Numbered from the stretch's first letter, positions 10,992 through 20,831 are shown. The stretch is DNA of 64,000 nt from Clostridium sp. NkU-1 (GCA_001312405.1 BBDR01000009.1:1-64000); one strand, 5' to 3'. The notes: a model not told the origin generated them from the letters alone. Program-made: numbers and translations.

Positions 10992-11679
10992 GTGTCAGAG
11001 GTAAACACAAGCATAAGTGGGGGAAGAGTGCGTAAACCAAGAAAACCCAAAAAGAGCCAGATTCCATATGCAATTTTGCTTACAATCCTGATTATTGCTT
11101 TTGGATTTTATTTGGCAGGAGGGAACAGTAAGCTGCCCGTTTATTGGGGATTCGGAATTGCATTCGGGTATATCCTGCAGCGCTCTCGTTTCTGCTTTAC
11201 GGCAGCATTCCGTGACCCATGTATCACCGGAAGCACATCCGTAACAAGAGCTGTACTGGTGGCAGTTGCAGTTGGAAGCGTTGGTTTCTGGGCAATCAAG
11301 TATGCCAGCGTAATGGCTAGTGCAGAATCCAATTTCAGTATGACCGGCGTAGCGCCCATTGGATTGCCCTTGATGGTCGGCGCGGTTCTGTTTGGTATCG
11401 GAATGGTCATTGCCGGTGGCTGCGCATCCGGAACCTTGATGCGCGTTGGAGAGGGCTTTACCATGCAAATGCTGTCTTTGGTATTTTTTTATAGCAGGTT
11501 CTTTCTGGGGTGCACACGATATGAACTTCTGGAGCAGATTTAATGAAAATGCTCCGAAAATCTTTCTGCCGAATGTGTTTGGCTGGTTTGGTGCAATCGT
11601 TGTACAGGGATTGATCATTGTCCTTTTATACATAGCAGCCGTCAAATGGCAGGAAAAGAAAATGGGAAGTGCGGAATAA
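10992..11679 (+). CDS. YeeE/YedE-family membrane protein, first half-size subunit
   Basis: This is a hydrophobic protein of about 228 residues. It has a basic cytosolic N-terminus (RKPRKPKKSQ) and about five membrane segments. The family motifs YWGFGIAFGYILQRSRFCF and AGGCASGTLMRVGEG include the conserved cysteines that in related thiosulfate transporters (TsuA) pass thiosulfate through the membrane. The frame breaks in the T7 run near 11487-11493; the second piece continues from AGSFWGAHDMNFWSRF to the stop at 11679. The GTG start at 10992 has GGGGG upstream. Classical YeeE proteins are one chain of roughly twice this length, so this is the first half of a split transporter, with the other half at 11963. 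Confidence 0.85.
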
Positions 11680-11705
11680 AATTTAAAATTAAAGGAGATA
11701 TAAAA

Positions 11706-11933
11706 ATGGCTGAATTTACATTAGATTGTCTGGGAGAGGCTTGTCCGGTCCCGCTTATGAAAACTGAGAAGAAAATGAATGAGTTATCCGTAGGAGACGT
11801 TTTAGCCGTATCCATCGATCATAGCTGTGCAATGAAGAATATTCCTGAGTGGGCAAGAAAACAGGGACATAACGTAGAAATTGAAGAAGTGGATGATGGT
11901 GAGTGGGAAATTGTCATTGAAAAGACGAAGTAG
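11706..11933 (+). CDS. TusA-family sulfur-carrier protein
   Basis: An intact 75-residue protein with CLGEACPVPLM, in which the Cys before Pro-Val-Pro is the expected persulfide carrier, and the second conserved block VSIDHSC. It lies 26 bases after the first YeeE half, with AAAGGAG 8 bases before the ATG, and 29 bases before the second half. TusA placed between transporter halves suggests it accepts sulfur from imported thiosulfate on the cytosolic side, as described for TsuA/TsuB pairs. Selenium handling by YedE/YedF-type relatives is the main alternative. Confidence 0.9.
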   Translation: MAEFTLDCLGEACPVPLMKTEKKMNELSVGDVLAVSIDHSCAMKNIPEWARKQGHNVEIEEVDDGEWEIVIEKTK

Positions 11934-11962
11934 ATAACTTCTGTGAAAGCAGGTGAATAAAT

Positions 11963-12512
11963 TTGAAGCAATTTTTTTATTAAGCTTGGCGATCATCCGA
12001 TTTACAAAAAAATGTTAAAAGAACCTTTAACATACGTGGCTGGTGCAGTTTTGCTTGCAGTTTTTCAAATTGCCCATTTTGCAGCCCTGGGCAGCGGCTG
12101 GGGAGTAACAAGTGCATTTGCCAACTGGGGCACCTGGATCTACAAAGCACTTGGCGGTGACGCAAGCGGCTGGGTATATTATGCTTCTGAAAAAATGCAG
12201 AAGGAGCTGAATACTAGCTTTCTGGCAGACGGCGCGTCCATCAGGAATTTAGGCATTGTATTAGGAGCCTTTGCGGCAACGCTATTTGCATCACAGTTTA
12301 AGATCAAGAAAATCAAGTCATTACGGCAGGTAGTGGCGGCAATTCTCGGCGGTTTGTTAATGGGCTATGGAGCAAGGCTTGCAAATGGCTGTAATATAGG
12401 AGCGTTATTTACAGCAATTTCAGCTTTTTCCTTATCCGGCTGGGTATTCGGTGCATTTTTGCTTGTAGGAGCTTTTCTGGGAAGCAAATTATTGGCCAAA
12501 TATTTTATGTGA
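11963..12512 (+). CDS. YeeE/YedE-family membrane protein, second half-size subunit
   Basis: The protein has about 182 residues and four to five membrane segments, with the C-terminal family motifs GGLLMGYGARLANGCNIGAL and SLSGWVFGAFLLVGAFLG. An ATG at 12012 would give an intact shorter protein. However, if the T7 run at 11971-11977 is one base too long, the frame extends back through KQFFIKLGDHPIYKKMLKEP to a TTG at 11963 with AGGTG 7 bases upstream, which fits the family better. It presumably pairs with the product of 10992 to form the complete channel. Confidence 0.82.
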
Positions 12513-12634
12513 TTTGTAATCATGGGGCGATCATATTTGATTGCCCCTAAAAAAAATATCAATATCCAATCATGGGAAAAGAAAAAAACGGCTGTGAAGG
12601 CTGAATAAGAGTATTCAGAAAGGAACAGGTTGTA

Positions 12635-13856
12635 ATGACTAAAAAGACAGAATCATATGACGTTGTAATTATAGGAGGCGGAGCAGCCGGCTTAACTGCA
12701 GGAATATATTGCGGCAGAGCCAAGCTTAAAACGTTGATTATAGAAAAAAACTCTGGTAGGCGGGCTTGCAACATATACCAATGAAATAGAAAACTATCCC
12801 GGTTTTCCAGATGGAGCAACAGGGCTTGGACTGATGGAATTATTCCATAAACAGGCTAAAAAAATTCGGTGTGGAATTTAAATTAACTGATGTGAAATCC
12901 GTATCCCTGGAAGGGATATGAAGCAGGTAGAGACCTTCCGTACCATTTACCAGGCAAAGGTTGTGATAATCGGAAGCGGCGGCAAGCCTCGTTTGACCGG
13001 AGCAAAAAACGAGGACTTATATCTTTATGACAAAGGAATTTCTTTCTGTGCCACCTGTGATGCAGCGGCAAATACCGGGAAGACCGTTATGGTAATCGGA
13101 AGCGGAGATGCAGCCATTGAAGAGGGGATATTTTTAACCAAATTTGCAGACAAGGTTATGGTATCTGTTATGCATGAGAACGGTAAAATGGACTGCAACG
13201 AGATTGCAAAAGCACAGGCTCTTGCTAATCCCAAAATGGAATTTATCTGGAATACGGTTGTGGACAGCTTTGAAGGAGAGGAAAGGCTGCACACAGTTGT
13301 ATTGAAAAATGTGAAAACAGAAGAAAAGATCCCTGTTCCTGTAGACAGCTGTTTCCTGTTTATCGGTTACCTGCCAAATACAGAATTATTCCGTGATATT
13401 CTGGATATGAACCGGGGAGGTTATCTGATAACAAATGAACGCATGGAAACAAATATACCCGGTGTATTTGCAGTAGGAGATGTACGGGACAAATACTTAA
13501 AGCAGGTTGCGACAGCAGTAGGAGATGGGGCTGTTGCCGGATATGGCGCAGAAAAGTATGTGTCGGAAAGCGAAATATTTGAAAAGCAGATCATGAATGA
13601 AGGAAAGCCTTCCCTGGTGTATATCTATAATGCAATCGATCCCCATGCAAGGGAACTTCTGCCGGTTTTCAAAGAGTTTGAACAGGATCATTGCGACATC
13701 CGGGTATCCTGTATCGATATTTATAAGTCAGATGGAATTGCAAAACGGCTTCATGTTGAGAAAGCACCCTGTATGGTCTGGATCAAGGAATGCCAGATCA
13801 TAGAAAAATATTATGATGAAATAACTCCGGAGCGCATAAACAGCATTTGCAAATAG
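12635..13856 (+). CDS. Thioredoxin-reductase-like flavoprotein with C-terminal thioredoxin-like domain
   Basis: The N-terminal FAD motif is [14 protein letters not shown]. The TrxB redox pair is present as FCATCD, the NADPH-binding motif as [12 protein letters not shown], and the second FAD motif as GVFAVGDV. That covers a typical TrxB of ~310 residues. Another ~95 residues follow ([20 protein letters not shown]) that look like a thioredoxin fold. Where thioredoxin has its CxxC there is none, only NAIDPHA, so this domain may bind a partner rather than do disulfide exchange. Three breaks (A7 near 12750, A7 near 12857, and near 12915) split the first 95 residues. As the last gene of the YeeE-TusA-YeeE operon it could reduce persulfide or a sulfur intermediate. 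That role is inferred. Confidence 0.84.
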
Positions 13857-13888
13857 GAAAAGTACAATTGATCCAATTATTGTTTCAA

Positions 13889-13930
13889 CGTCCTGCGGCC
13901 AGGCCTGGCCCAGGGCGTATTTTTTTTGTT
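13889..13930 (+). terminator. Rho-independent terminator of the sulfur operon
   Basis: CGTCCTG pairs with CAGGGCG around the fully palindromic GGCCAGGCCTGGCC, and a T8 run follows. It ends the transcript after the flavoprotein gene. Confidence 0.8.
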
Positions 13931-14004
13931 TTGTAATAATATACAAAAATTAAACTTTTTTTTGTTAAAAAAAGTTGAAATTCATAAAAATCATTTTTTA
14001 ATTG

Positions 14005-14056
14005 TTGAAAATTGTCGCAAGTCAGCTTATTATATAATATAACAAGTTGACTTGCG
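14005..14056 (+). promoter_or_regulatory. Promoter with flanking operator for the C-S lyase operon
   Basis: TTGAAA (14005-14010) and TATTAT (14028-14033) are spaced 17 bases. The arms CGCAAGTCA (14016-14024) and TGACTTGCG (14048-14056) form a perfect 9-bp inverted repeat, extended to 13 with one mismatch, around the -10 region. This layout suits repression, possibly by the FadR-type protein encoded at 16694. Confidence 0.55.
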
Positions 14057-14096
14057 TAATATATACTATTTTATAACATGATAAAAGGAGAAGACT

Positions 14097-15267
14097 ATGA
14101 GAAATTCATTTGATGAAGGAGTAGATCGTCATGGAACGGCCTGCATTAAATGGGACTTTCAGGAAACTGATTATGGCATGAGCGGTTTGCTGCCGTTTTC
14201 CATTGCCGATGGGGATTATCCAACCTACACACCGATACTTCATGCATTAAAAAAAGCGCATTGACAATGGTGTGATTGGCTATACGGATTTGAATGAAGA
14301 ATATTATACTGCAGTTTCAGGGTGGTGCCAGCGTCGTCATGACTGGAAGATAAAACACAGTTGGATCGTACCCACTGGCGGAATTGTTCCGGCAATCTGT
14401 AATGCATTAGAAGCTCTGACGGAAAAAGATGCGAAAGTCATAATACAGCCACCGATTTACGATCCGTTTTATTCCATCATTCAGGCATCCGGAAGGCAGC
14501 TGATAAAGAATGATTTAATTCTGGATGAGAATGGTTATCATATGGATTATGATGGCTTGGAAGCTGCCTGTAAGGCTGGCGGTAAGGTCATAATCTTATG
14601 CAGTCCTCATAATCCGGTTTGCAGGGTCTGGAAGAAAGAAGAGCTTAAGCGCCTTGTGGACATCAGCAAAAAGTATGGGGTTATTATCATTAGCGACGAA
14701 ATTCACTGGGACCTGACTTTAGGTGATAATGTACATACGACCATGGGGAAATTTGAAGAAATCCAAGACAGGCTTATTGTATGTACCAGCTGCAGTAAAA
14801 CCTTCAACATAGCAGGACTTGAGACTTCAAACCTCATCATTCCCGGTAAGGAATTAAGGGAAAAATATCAGCAATGGTTATATGCGAGATATCTTTTCTG
14901 CCCTAATACCTTAGGTCTTGAAGCAACCAGAGCAGCTTATGAAGACGGGGATGAGTGGGTAGATGAAGAACGGGAATACCTGACTCAAAATGCAGAGGCT
15001 GTCTGTAAATTCATGAAGGAATATCTTCCAGAGGTAAGGGTTGCAAAACCGGAAGGGACCTATTTGCTGTGGTTTGATATGCGGGCATACCATCTTACCA
15101 GTGAGGAGCTGGTAAAACGGATCGCAAAAGCCGGAGCCGGGCTGAACAACGGCCATCATTATGGGGAAAAATACGATGGATTTGTCCGCATGAACATTGC
15201 TTGTCCAAGAAAACAGTTAATGGCGGGACTTGAGTGTATGAAACAGGCACTGAATGATATTGGGTGA
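14097..15267 (+). CDS. PatB/MalY-type aminotransferase (cystathionine beta-lyase)
   Basis: This is a PLP enzyme of fold type I. The N-terminus (NSFDEGVDRHGTACIKWD) is the PatB/MalY signature. The cofactor region has SPHNPVCRVW and SDEIHWDLT, and the PLP-binding Lys lies in CSKTFNIAG. PatB enzymes split cystathionine or related S-conjugates into a thiol, pyruvate and ammonia. The frame breaks in the A7 run near 14252-14258; joined, it gives about 389 residues, the usual size. AAAGGAG lies upstream of the ATG at 14097. It is followed by an amino acid permease, so uptake and cleavage of a sulfur amino acid is the likely pathway. Confidence 0.88.
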
Positions 15268-15290
15268 TTTTACAATGAGGAGGTAGCGTT

Positions 15291-16627
15291 ATGTCAGAAG
15301 AAAATAAACAGGATGGCTTAAAAAAAAGGTTCTTGGATTCAGTGATTTATTGGGAATTGGGGTCGGACAGATTATTGGATCAGGTATTATGGCATTGACA
15401 GGAATTTGCATTGCACTGACGGGAGCAGGTACGCCGCTGGCATTTTTAGTGGCCGCAGTTCTGGTTATATGCCCCAATTTGGTACTCGCTGTATTGGGGA
15501 GTGCGGTGCCGGCAACTGGTGGTATGTATACATATGTCAGAGACTACATTGGTAAAAAAACAAGTTTCTTTTATCTTTCATTATTGGTTGCAGGACAGCT
15601 GGTACTTTCTATGTTTGCGATTACCTTTGCAACTTATGCCTGCAGCCTGATACCCGGCATGAATCAGACCTTTGTTGCATTCGGGATCCTGACCTTATGC
15701 TATGTTATGAATCTGGTGGGAGTTGATATGGCCACAAAGCTGCAGAACATCCTTGTAGCCGTACTGATTGCAGCTTTGGCAATGTTTATCATATTAGGTC
15801 TTCCAAAGGTAGATTGGTCTGTATTTCGGGCTGAGAAGGCTTTATGCCAAATGGATTTATTAATTTTTTTAACCGCATCAAGTCTCCTGACCTTTGCGAC
15901 CGGCGGAGCTGAATTTTTAAGCGAATTAGGCGGAGAAATGAAAAATCCGGGGCGTGATTTACCGCGGGCTATGATCGGAAGCACCATATTTGTGGCTGTT
16001 ATTTATGCGCTGATCGGAATTGTAGCTGTTGGTGTTTTACCGGTTGATCAGGTGGCAGGCCAAAGCCTGGTGCTTGTAGCAAGTGCAGTTTTGCCAAAGC
16101 CATTGTATGTGTTCTTTATCGTCGGCGGAGGTATGTTTGCAGTTGCTTCCACATTAAATGCAACCTTTACCTGGTGTACAAAAGGGTTATTGATTGCGGC
16201 AGAAGAAGGCTGGCTTCCAAAGCAGGCAGCATCTCTCACAAAAAGAGGAACACCATGGGTATTGCTTACGGTATTCTATATTGTCGGTGTCGTACCGGTA
16301 TTAACCGGAATTGATATTGCAACAATCGCAATGCTGGGCAATGGAGTATCCCTTATTTATGTCATGTTCCCGATTTTTACCGGATATCTGATTTATAAGA
16401 AAAATCCGGATGCAATGAAAAAAACAACATTTAGAATCAGCAGACCCATCCTTGCCATACTGACAACCGTTGCATTGGCTGGATATGCATTAGCAGCGGT
16501 ATTAAATTTCAGCGATATTGAAAGTGCATGGAAGATAATGGCAGTATACAGCATAATTGTCATCATCTATGCATTTATAAGGGAAAAGAAAGTTATTCAT
16601 TATTCTTCCGCCAAGTCAGGAGAATAA
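15291..16627 (+). CDS. APC-superfamily amino acid permease
   Basis: About 445 residues with about 12 membrane helices. The APC signature GIGVGQIIGSGIMAL lies in helix 1, and TFATGGAEFLSELGGEMKNP is the helix 6 region that contacts substrate. The frame breaks in the A8 run near 15321-15328 after only 11 codons. Corrected, the N-terminus reads LKKKVLGFSDLLGIGVG. GAGGAGG precedes the ATG. It is 24 bases after the PatB-type lyase and probably cotranscribed with it. Substrate specificity cannot be read directly; a sulfur amino acid is the contextual guess. Confidence 0.88.
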
Positions 16628-16642
16628 AAGTTACTTTTTACA

Positions 16643-16682
16643 TGTCATGTGATATAATAAGATAAACCAATATTGCATGACA
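16643..16682 (+). promoter_or_regulatory. Promoter/operator of the FadR-type regulator gene
   Basis: A TATAAT element (16653-16658) lies between the arms TGTCATG (16643-16649) and CATGACA (16676-16682) of a perfect 7-bp inverted repeat. The layout mirrors the operator before the C-S lyase and suggests autoregulation, though the half-site sequences differ. Confidence 0.45.
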
Positions 16683-16693
16683 GGAGAAATATT

Positions 16694-17429
16694 ATGCTGA
16701 AAAAAAGTACAAAGCACAACCACGTTATATGAGCAGGTGGTAGAACAGATAAAAATTATGATAGCTCAGGGTGTATATCAAAAAGGGGATATGCTTCCAA
16801 GTGAAAAAGATCTGATACAGATGACTGGAGTCAGCAGGATTACCGTCCGTGAAGCTTTGAAATCTCTGGCAGAGGTTGGAATTATTGAAACAAAAAAAGG
16901 AAAAGGCAGCTTTGTCCTAGTGGATGCAAAAACTCTGACTCCTGATGAGACTGCGGTAGAGCAGCAGGCAGATTATCAGAAAAACTTCTTAAATTCCAGC
17001 AGGGCAAGGCTGATATTAGAGCCAGAGCTTGCCCGTGTTGCTGCTGTAAGGGCAACGGAAGCAGATATTCAGGAAATCGGGAATACACTTTTTGTAAAAC
17101 AGTCTGTACCGGCGGCTGAGAACCAGTTTGACAATTTTCATTATGCGATTGCAAAAACTGCCGGCAATGCAGTACTGATAGATTTTATGAAAGAGCTTTT
17201 AGAACTTGAAAGTCAGAATGAAAGCCGCAATCGGGCTGTCCTGAGTCTGGTTACCCCTGAGCATCAAAAAAGGATTTCCGCTGAACTGAATAGTCAGCAT
17301 AAAAAAATATTTAAGGCAATAGAGAACCATGATTCGGAATTTGCTTATTTTTATATGAAGGAGCATATGATGTACCTTTTAAATTCTTATGAGGAATATT
17401 TTGAACGGTTCTTCTCAAAACAGGAGTAA
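16694..17429 (+). CDS. GntR/FadR-family transcriptional regulator (FCD domain)
   Basis: The N-terminal winged helix has GDMLPSEKDLIQMTGVSRIT and EALKSLAEVGIIETKKGKG. The all-helical C-terminal FCD domain (from about residue 80) usually binds a carboxylate effector through a metal site. The frame breaks within the A7 run near 16700-16706, five codons in; joined, the product is about 244 residues and begins with TTTLYEQVVEQIK. CAGGAG lies upstream of the ATG at 16694. The gene lies inside the lyase-permease-MFS group and probably regulates it. Confidence 0.86.
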
Positions 17430-17432
17430 AAT

Positions 17433-18667
17433 GTGAAAATTACAAACTATAAAAGTTACCCGTGGCTGCTGGTAGTATGCTATTCATTACTGGGAATATT
17501 TTTTCCGGCAGCAGTCACTCAGTTCAGTATGGTGGTCAACAGCCTGTCGGAAGCGCTTGCTGTTGACCGCCAGGTGATTTTGCTGGCTGATACTACCCGG
17601 GCCGTGTGCCTTGTCACGGCCATGTTTTTATCCAGTTATGTCTACAAACGTTTTGGACTGAAAAAAACAATGGCTTTGGGACTGATGTTTCAAATACTGC
17701 CCCAGTTTCTCATACCTATGGCTGTAAATGGAAAATACATACTATTATTATTTCTTTTTAAAGGAATGCAGGGTTTTAATGCAATGGCTTTTCCGCTTTA
17801 TATTTCAACCATAACTTTATGGATGGACAAACGCTATACCGCATTGGCAACAGCCTTATTTAACGGCAGCTTTGTAGCCGGAAGCGGAGTTGGGGCATGG
17901 ATTTCCGGAAGGATCGTACCGGTACTGGGCTGGCAGGCTTCCTTCTATGCTGTCGGCGGAATCTGCCTGTTTTTTGCAATTCCGGCGTGGCTGCTGACAA
18001 AAGAAAAAAATTATAGAAGTTCCCCAGAAAAGCCGGCTTAACGTCCCTTCAAAAAAACGTATACGGAAACGTCATCAGGCAGCCTGTTACCTGGCTTTTG
18101 ATATTGGCCCTAATCGCCAATACATGGGTCTGCCAATCTGTTACCGTAGATATGTCTGTCTATGCAAATATAATCGGATACAGCTATGGTCAAACCGGTA
18201 ATCTGATGCTGGCAATCAGCTTTGTGACTGTAATTTCATCAATTATGGCCGGCGGGGTTTCTGACTGGTTTGCCATGAGAGCAAAGAACAAAGTAAAAAG
18301 CAGAAGCATGATCATGGCGACTGGCTATGGATTAAGTACTATGGCGGCTGTTTTGCTTCCAAATGCATCTGCCATAGGGTTCCTGCCATTGGCACTGGTC
18401 TCCTGCGCAATGATGTTTGGAGTATCCTGGGCTGCCGGAGTTTTCTGGGCGCTTCCCATTGAAGTGTATACTGAAGACGATAATATCCCGGGAACAGCAT
18501 TCTGTTCCGGTGCGGCCAATATTCCGAATCCAATCGCGCCTATGGTCGTGGGCGTATTACTTGGTAGCAATGGACATTGGACTGCCGGTTGGCTGACCTG
18601 TGCTTTGGTTTCTGTACTTAGCTTATTATCCAGTCTGGTTCTGGCAAGACATAAAAACAAACAATAA
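17433..18667 (+). CDS. Major facilitator superfamily transporter
   Basis: The two reading frames give 12 predicted membrane helices over about 411 residues. The first half includes YVYKRFGLKKTMALGLMFQ, the helix 2-3 loop typical of MFS proteins. The second half includes GGVSDWFAMRAKNKVKSRSM. The frame breaks near 18045-18057, with the middle reading KNVYGNVIRQPVTWLLILAL. The start is a GTG at 17433, four bases after the regulator stop, with AGGAG inside the preceding gene, which indicates translational coupling. Substrate unknown; by position it may export or import a small acid related to the lyase pathway. Confidence 0.85.
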
Positions 18668-18736
18668 AAAGGAAATAAAGATGCTCCACATGGGCAGTGC
18701 ATTTTTTGGCATATAAAAAACAAGAATATTAAAGCA

Positions 18737-18778
18737 AAGAGGTCTGTAAATTGTCTGTGGCAGTTTACGGCCTTTTTG
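18737..18778 (+). terminator. Terminator after the MFS gene
   Basis: GGTCTGTAAA can pair, with one wobble and one bulge, with TTTACGGCC, and a T5 run follows. The rest of the gap to 18950 shows no gene I can support. Confidence 0.6.
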
Positions 18779-18956
18779 TTTATCAGAGAAACACGACGCA
18801 GGCTGTCGTTCCCTTTGCTTATTCTTCATTTTCCGATTGCAAAAATCATGAAATGGAGGACAAGCCCTATGGCGGCGCTGGAGCAAAACAGATAAACGCA
18901 AGATTAATATTATTAAAAGGTTATTTTTATATATTTAAATTAAGTATTAATAATTT

Positions 18957-18976
18957 TAATGTTATAGTTAACATTA
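18957..18976. promoter_or_regulatory. Inverted repeat before the DUF2089 operon
   Basis: TAATGTTA-TAGT-TAACATTA is a perfect 8-bp inverted repeat about 75 bases before the first gene, in very AT-rich DNA. TATAAT-like sequence follows near 19015. It is a good candidate operator for the downstream operon. Confidence 0.4.
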
Positions 18977-19050
18977 TTGATTTTAATATTGACATATTTA
19001 ATTGATGGTCATATACTATAATCAAATAATACATTAGGAAGGTGAAATCA

Positions 19051-19449
19051 ATGAAATACAAAGCCCCGGGTAAATGCCCCGTATGTGGTGAAAAACTTTC
19101 CATAACCAAGCTAGGCTGTCCCAAGTGCTCAACAGTTATTGAAGGAGATTTCCAGCCTTGTGAATTCTGCCGTCTTCCAGCAGAAGATCTTGAGTTTGTC
19201 AAGGTATTCATAAGATGCCGCGGTAATATCAAGGATGTTGAGAAAGAACTGGGGATTTCTTATCCCACGGTCCGCGGTAAACTGGATTCAGTCATAAGAA
19301 GTCTTGGATATGAAGTGTCATCAAAAGAATTGATTAAGGAAAATGAAGACAAAGCAACCGCCAGGAATGAAATTCTTGACCAATTGTCAAAAGGTGAAAT
19401 CTCATCGAAAGAAGCAACAGAACGGATAAAAAAAATCTATAATAAATAG
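19051..19449 (+). CDS. DUF2089-family zinc-ribbon/HTH protein
   Basis: Paired cysteines (CPVCGEKL, CPKCS, CEFC) form an N-terminal zinc ribbon. A helix-turn-helix-like segment follows (VEKELGISYPTVRGKLDSVI), then a SHOCT-like C-terminal stretch (EILDQLSKGEISSKEATERI). This is the layout of DUF2089 proteins. AGGAAGG precedes the ATG at 19051. It heads a four-gene operon and may be its transcription factor. It is intact at 132 residues. Confidence 0.85.
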   Translation: MKYKAPGKCPVCGEKLSITKLGCPKCSTVIEGDFQPCEFCRLPAEDLEFVKVFIRCRGNIKDVEKELGISYPTVRGKLDSVIRSLGYEVSSKELIKENEDKATARNEILDQLSKGEISSKEATERIKKIYNK

Positions 19450-19461
19450 GAGGGTCAGTCT

Positions 19462-19905
19462 GTGAGTGAACAACAAAAAATATTAGAAATGATAGAAAAA
19501 GGTCAGATTACCGCTGCCGAGGGCATGGAGCTTTTGGAAGCTCTGAATATGACGAAGGAAGCAGAGACAAAGCAGATGGTGGAAACCGTAACTACTGCAA
19601 GACGAACTTATAAATTCCTTAAAGTTAAGGTTACGTCGGATAACAATTCTGTTAATGTTAACGTAAATATACCCATACGTCTGCTGACCACGATCAGTGA
19701 AATTGCTGATAAGATGACTACTATGGTTCCTGCGGATGCCAGAAGGGAGATGGAAGCGAAAGGTATTGATATTTCCAGCATTGATTTTGCAAAAATAATT
19801 GAGGAGATCATAAACGGTACCTTGGATGAACCGAATATCGTAGATGTGGAAGCATGGGATGAAAGCCATAATGCGATGGTGAAGGTGAGAGTATATGTTG
19901 ATTAG
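19462..19905 (+). CDS. SHOCT-like domain protein (YvlB/LiaX-related)
   Basis: The N-terminus (ILEMIEKGQITAAEGMELLE) is the short helical SHOCT-like domain seen in YvlB and LiaX. The remainder (~45-147) is a mixed alpha/beta segment rich in short strands (KVKVTSDNNSVNVNVNIPI). A GTG start has AGGAGGG upstream, 12 bases after the DUF2089 gene. YvlB/LiaX proteins take part in sensing damage to the cell envelope. This shorter relative lacks the long DUF4097 beta region, so its exact function is uncertain. Confidence 0.75.
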   Translation: MSEQQKILEMIEKGQITAAEGMELLEALNMTKEAETKQMVETVTTARRTYKFLKVKVTSDNNSVNVNVNIPIRLLTTISEIADKMTTMVPADARREMEAKGIDISSIDFAKIIEEIINGTLDEPNIVDVEAWDESHNAMVKVRVYVD

Positions 19906-20209
19906 GAGCTGTCGTTTTTTGTGGATCAGGCTCTGGATTGATAACAGAAGGTTCATGAATATTCCCTTTCCAATTCCTTTGTATATTTTTCGGGAATTAT
20001 TGGACTGTTTTCAGGACTTACTGGCTGCTGCATGTTTTTTTGTACCGAAAGTGCCTGATCCGGGTTTATCCTCCCAAATCACCATCGATTCCGTGAAAGA
20101 TCTCGTTATCATGGCCATGAAACTTCTGGATTCTTTAGCCGTGGATGCACCCTATGATCTTGTTGATGTTACAACTGACAAAGTCAAAGTAATAATTAAA
20201 ATCAGGTAA
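19895..20209 (+). CDS. Small conserved-looking protein of unknown function
   Basis: The 104-residue frame overlaps the preceding gene by 11 bases and is followed 21 bases later by a YvlD-like gene, so it is translated as part of the operon. The second half (ITIDSVKDLVIMAMKLLDSL, VDVTTDKVKVIIKIR) resembles the C-terminal strands of the preceding protein, which hints at a related fold or a duplication. The N-terminus is rich in aromatic and basic residues. I do not recognise a family. Confidence 0.6.
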   Translation: MLIRSCRFLWIRLWIDNRRFMNIPFPIPLYIFRELLDCFQDLLAAACFFVPKVPDPGLSSQITIDSVKDLVIMAMKLLDSLAVDAPYDLVDVTTDKVKVIIKIR

Positions 20210-20230
20210 CACATGTCTTTTGGAGGTAAA

Positions 20231-20572
20231 ATGTCGAAACTGTTCATAAAATATATATCTATCATATTGACCATATATCTGCTGTCATTTGTATCACACA
20301 CGGTTTATATTGGCAGTATCCAGGCACTTCTTATCATGGGATTGGTGCTGCTTTTGGTAAACTTTATATTAAAGCCGATTCTGCTGTTGATTACATTACC
20401 AGTCAGTCTGCTGACCTTAGGATTATTCAGCTTTATTGTGAATGCCTGGACGATCATGATTGCAGATCATTTTGTAACAGATATAAGCATGGGCGGCTTT
20501 CTTAATTCGCTGCTTGCCGCTTTCATCATGGTTATCTTTAATCATCTGTTCCGCGATACCAGTAGGGGGTAA
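20231..20572 (+). CDS. Phage-holin-family-4/YvlD-like membrane protein
   Basis: The 113-residue protein has four membrane segments with the YvlD pattern LVNFILKPILLLITLPVSLL and TLGLFSFIVNAWTI. TGGAGG lies 5 bases before the ATG at 20231. YvlD homologues are envelope-stress membrane proteins of unclear mechanism. The neighbours match the B. subtilis yvl arrangement in spirit. Confidence 0.85.
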   Translation: MSKLFIKYISIILTIYLLSFVSHTVYIGSIQALLIMGLVLLLVNFILKPILLLITLPVSLLTLGLFSFIVNAWTIMIADHFVTDISMGGFLNSLLAAFIMVIFNHLFRDTSRG

Positions 20573-20802
20573 AATTATTAGGTTGTAAATATCAGATGTA
20601 TTTAACAATATCATAATATCAGATAATTTGGTGAAAAATTAGAAAAGTCCAGAGGCAATCATCATTAATTTGGCAGGAAGCAGGAGAATGTCCGGCAGAT
20701 GCCGGATCGTGCCGTCTCCCTTATCCAGTGATTATTAAGACTGCGGTCAGAAGCCTATTGACAGATAAAAGACTCTCTGTAAAAAGTTAAGGAAAAAAAT
20801 GA

Positions 20803-20831
20803 TTGACAGTGCCTAAGTAGTCTGATAATAT
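20803..20831 (+). promoter_or_regulatory. Sigma-A-type promoter of the glycine cleavage operon
   Basis: TTGACA (20803-20808) and TAATAT (20826-20831) are spaced 17 bases, about 30 bases upstream of the riboswitch. Confidence 0.75.

Noticed and set aside
10995..11645. A 216-residue frame on the minus strand
   Set aside because: It lies opposite the YeeE and part of the operon, is rich in His/Cys/Asn without domain motifs, and has no ribosome site.
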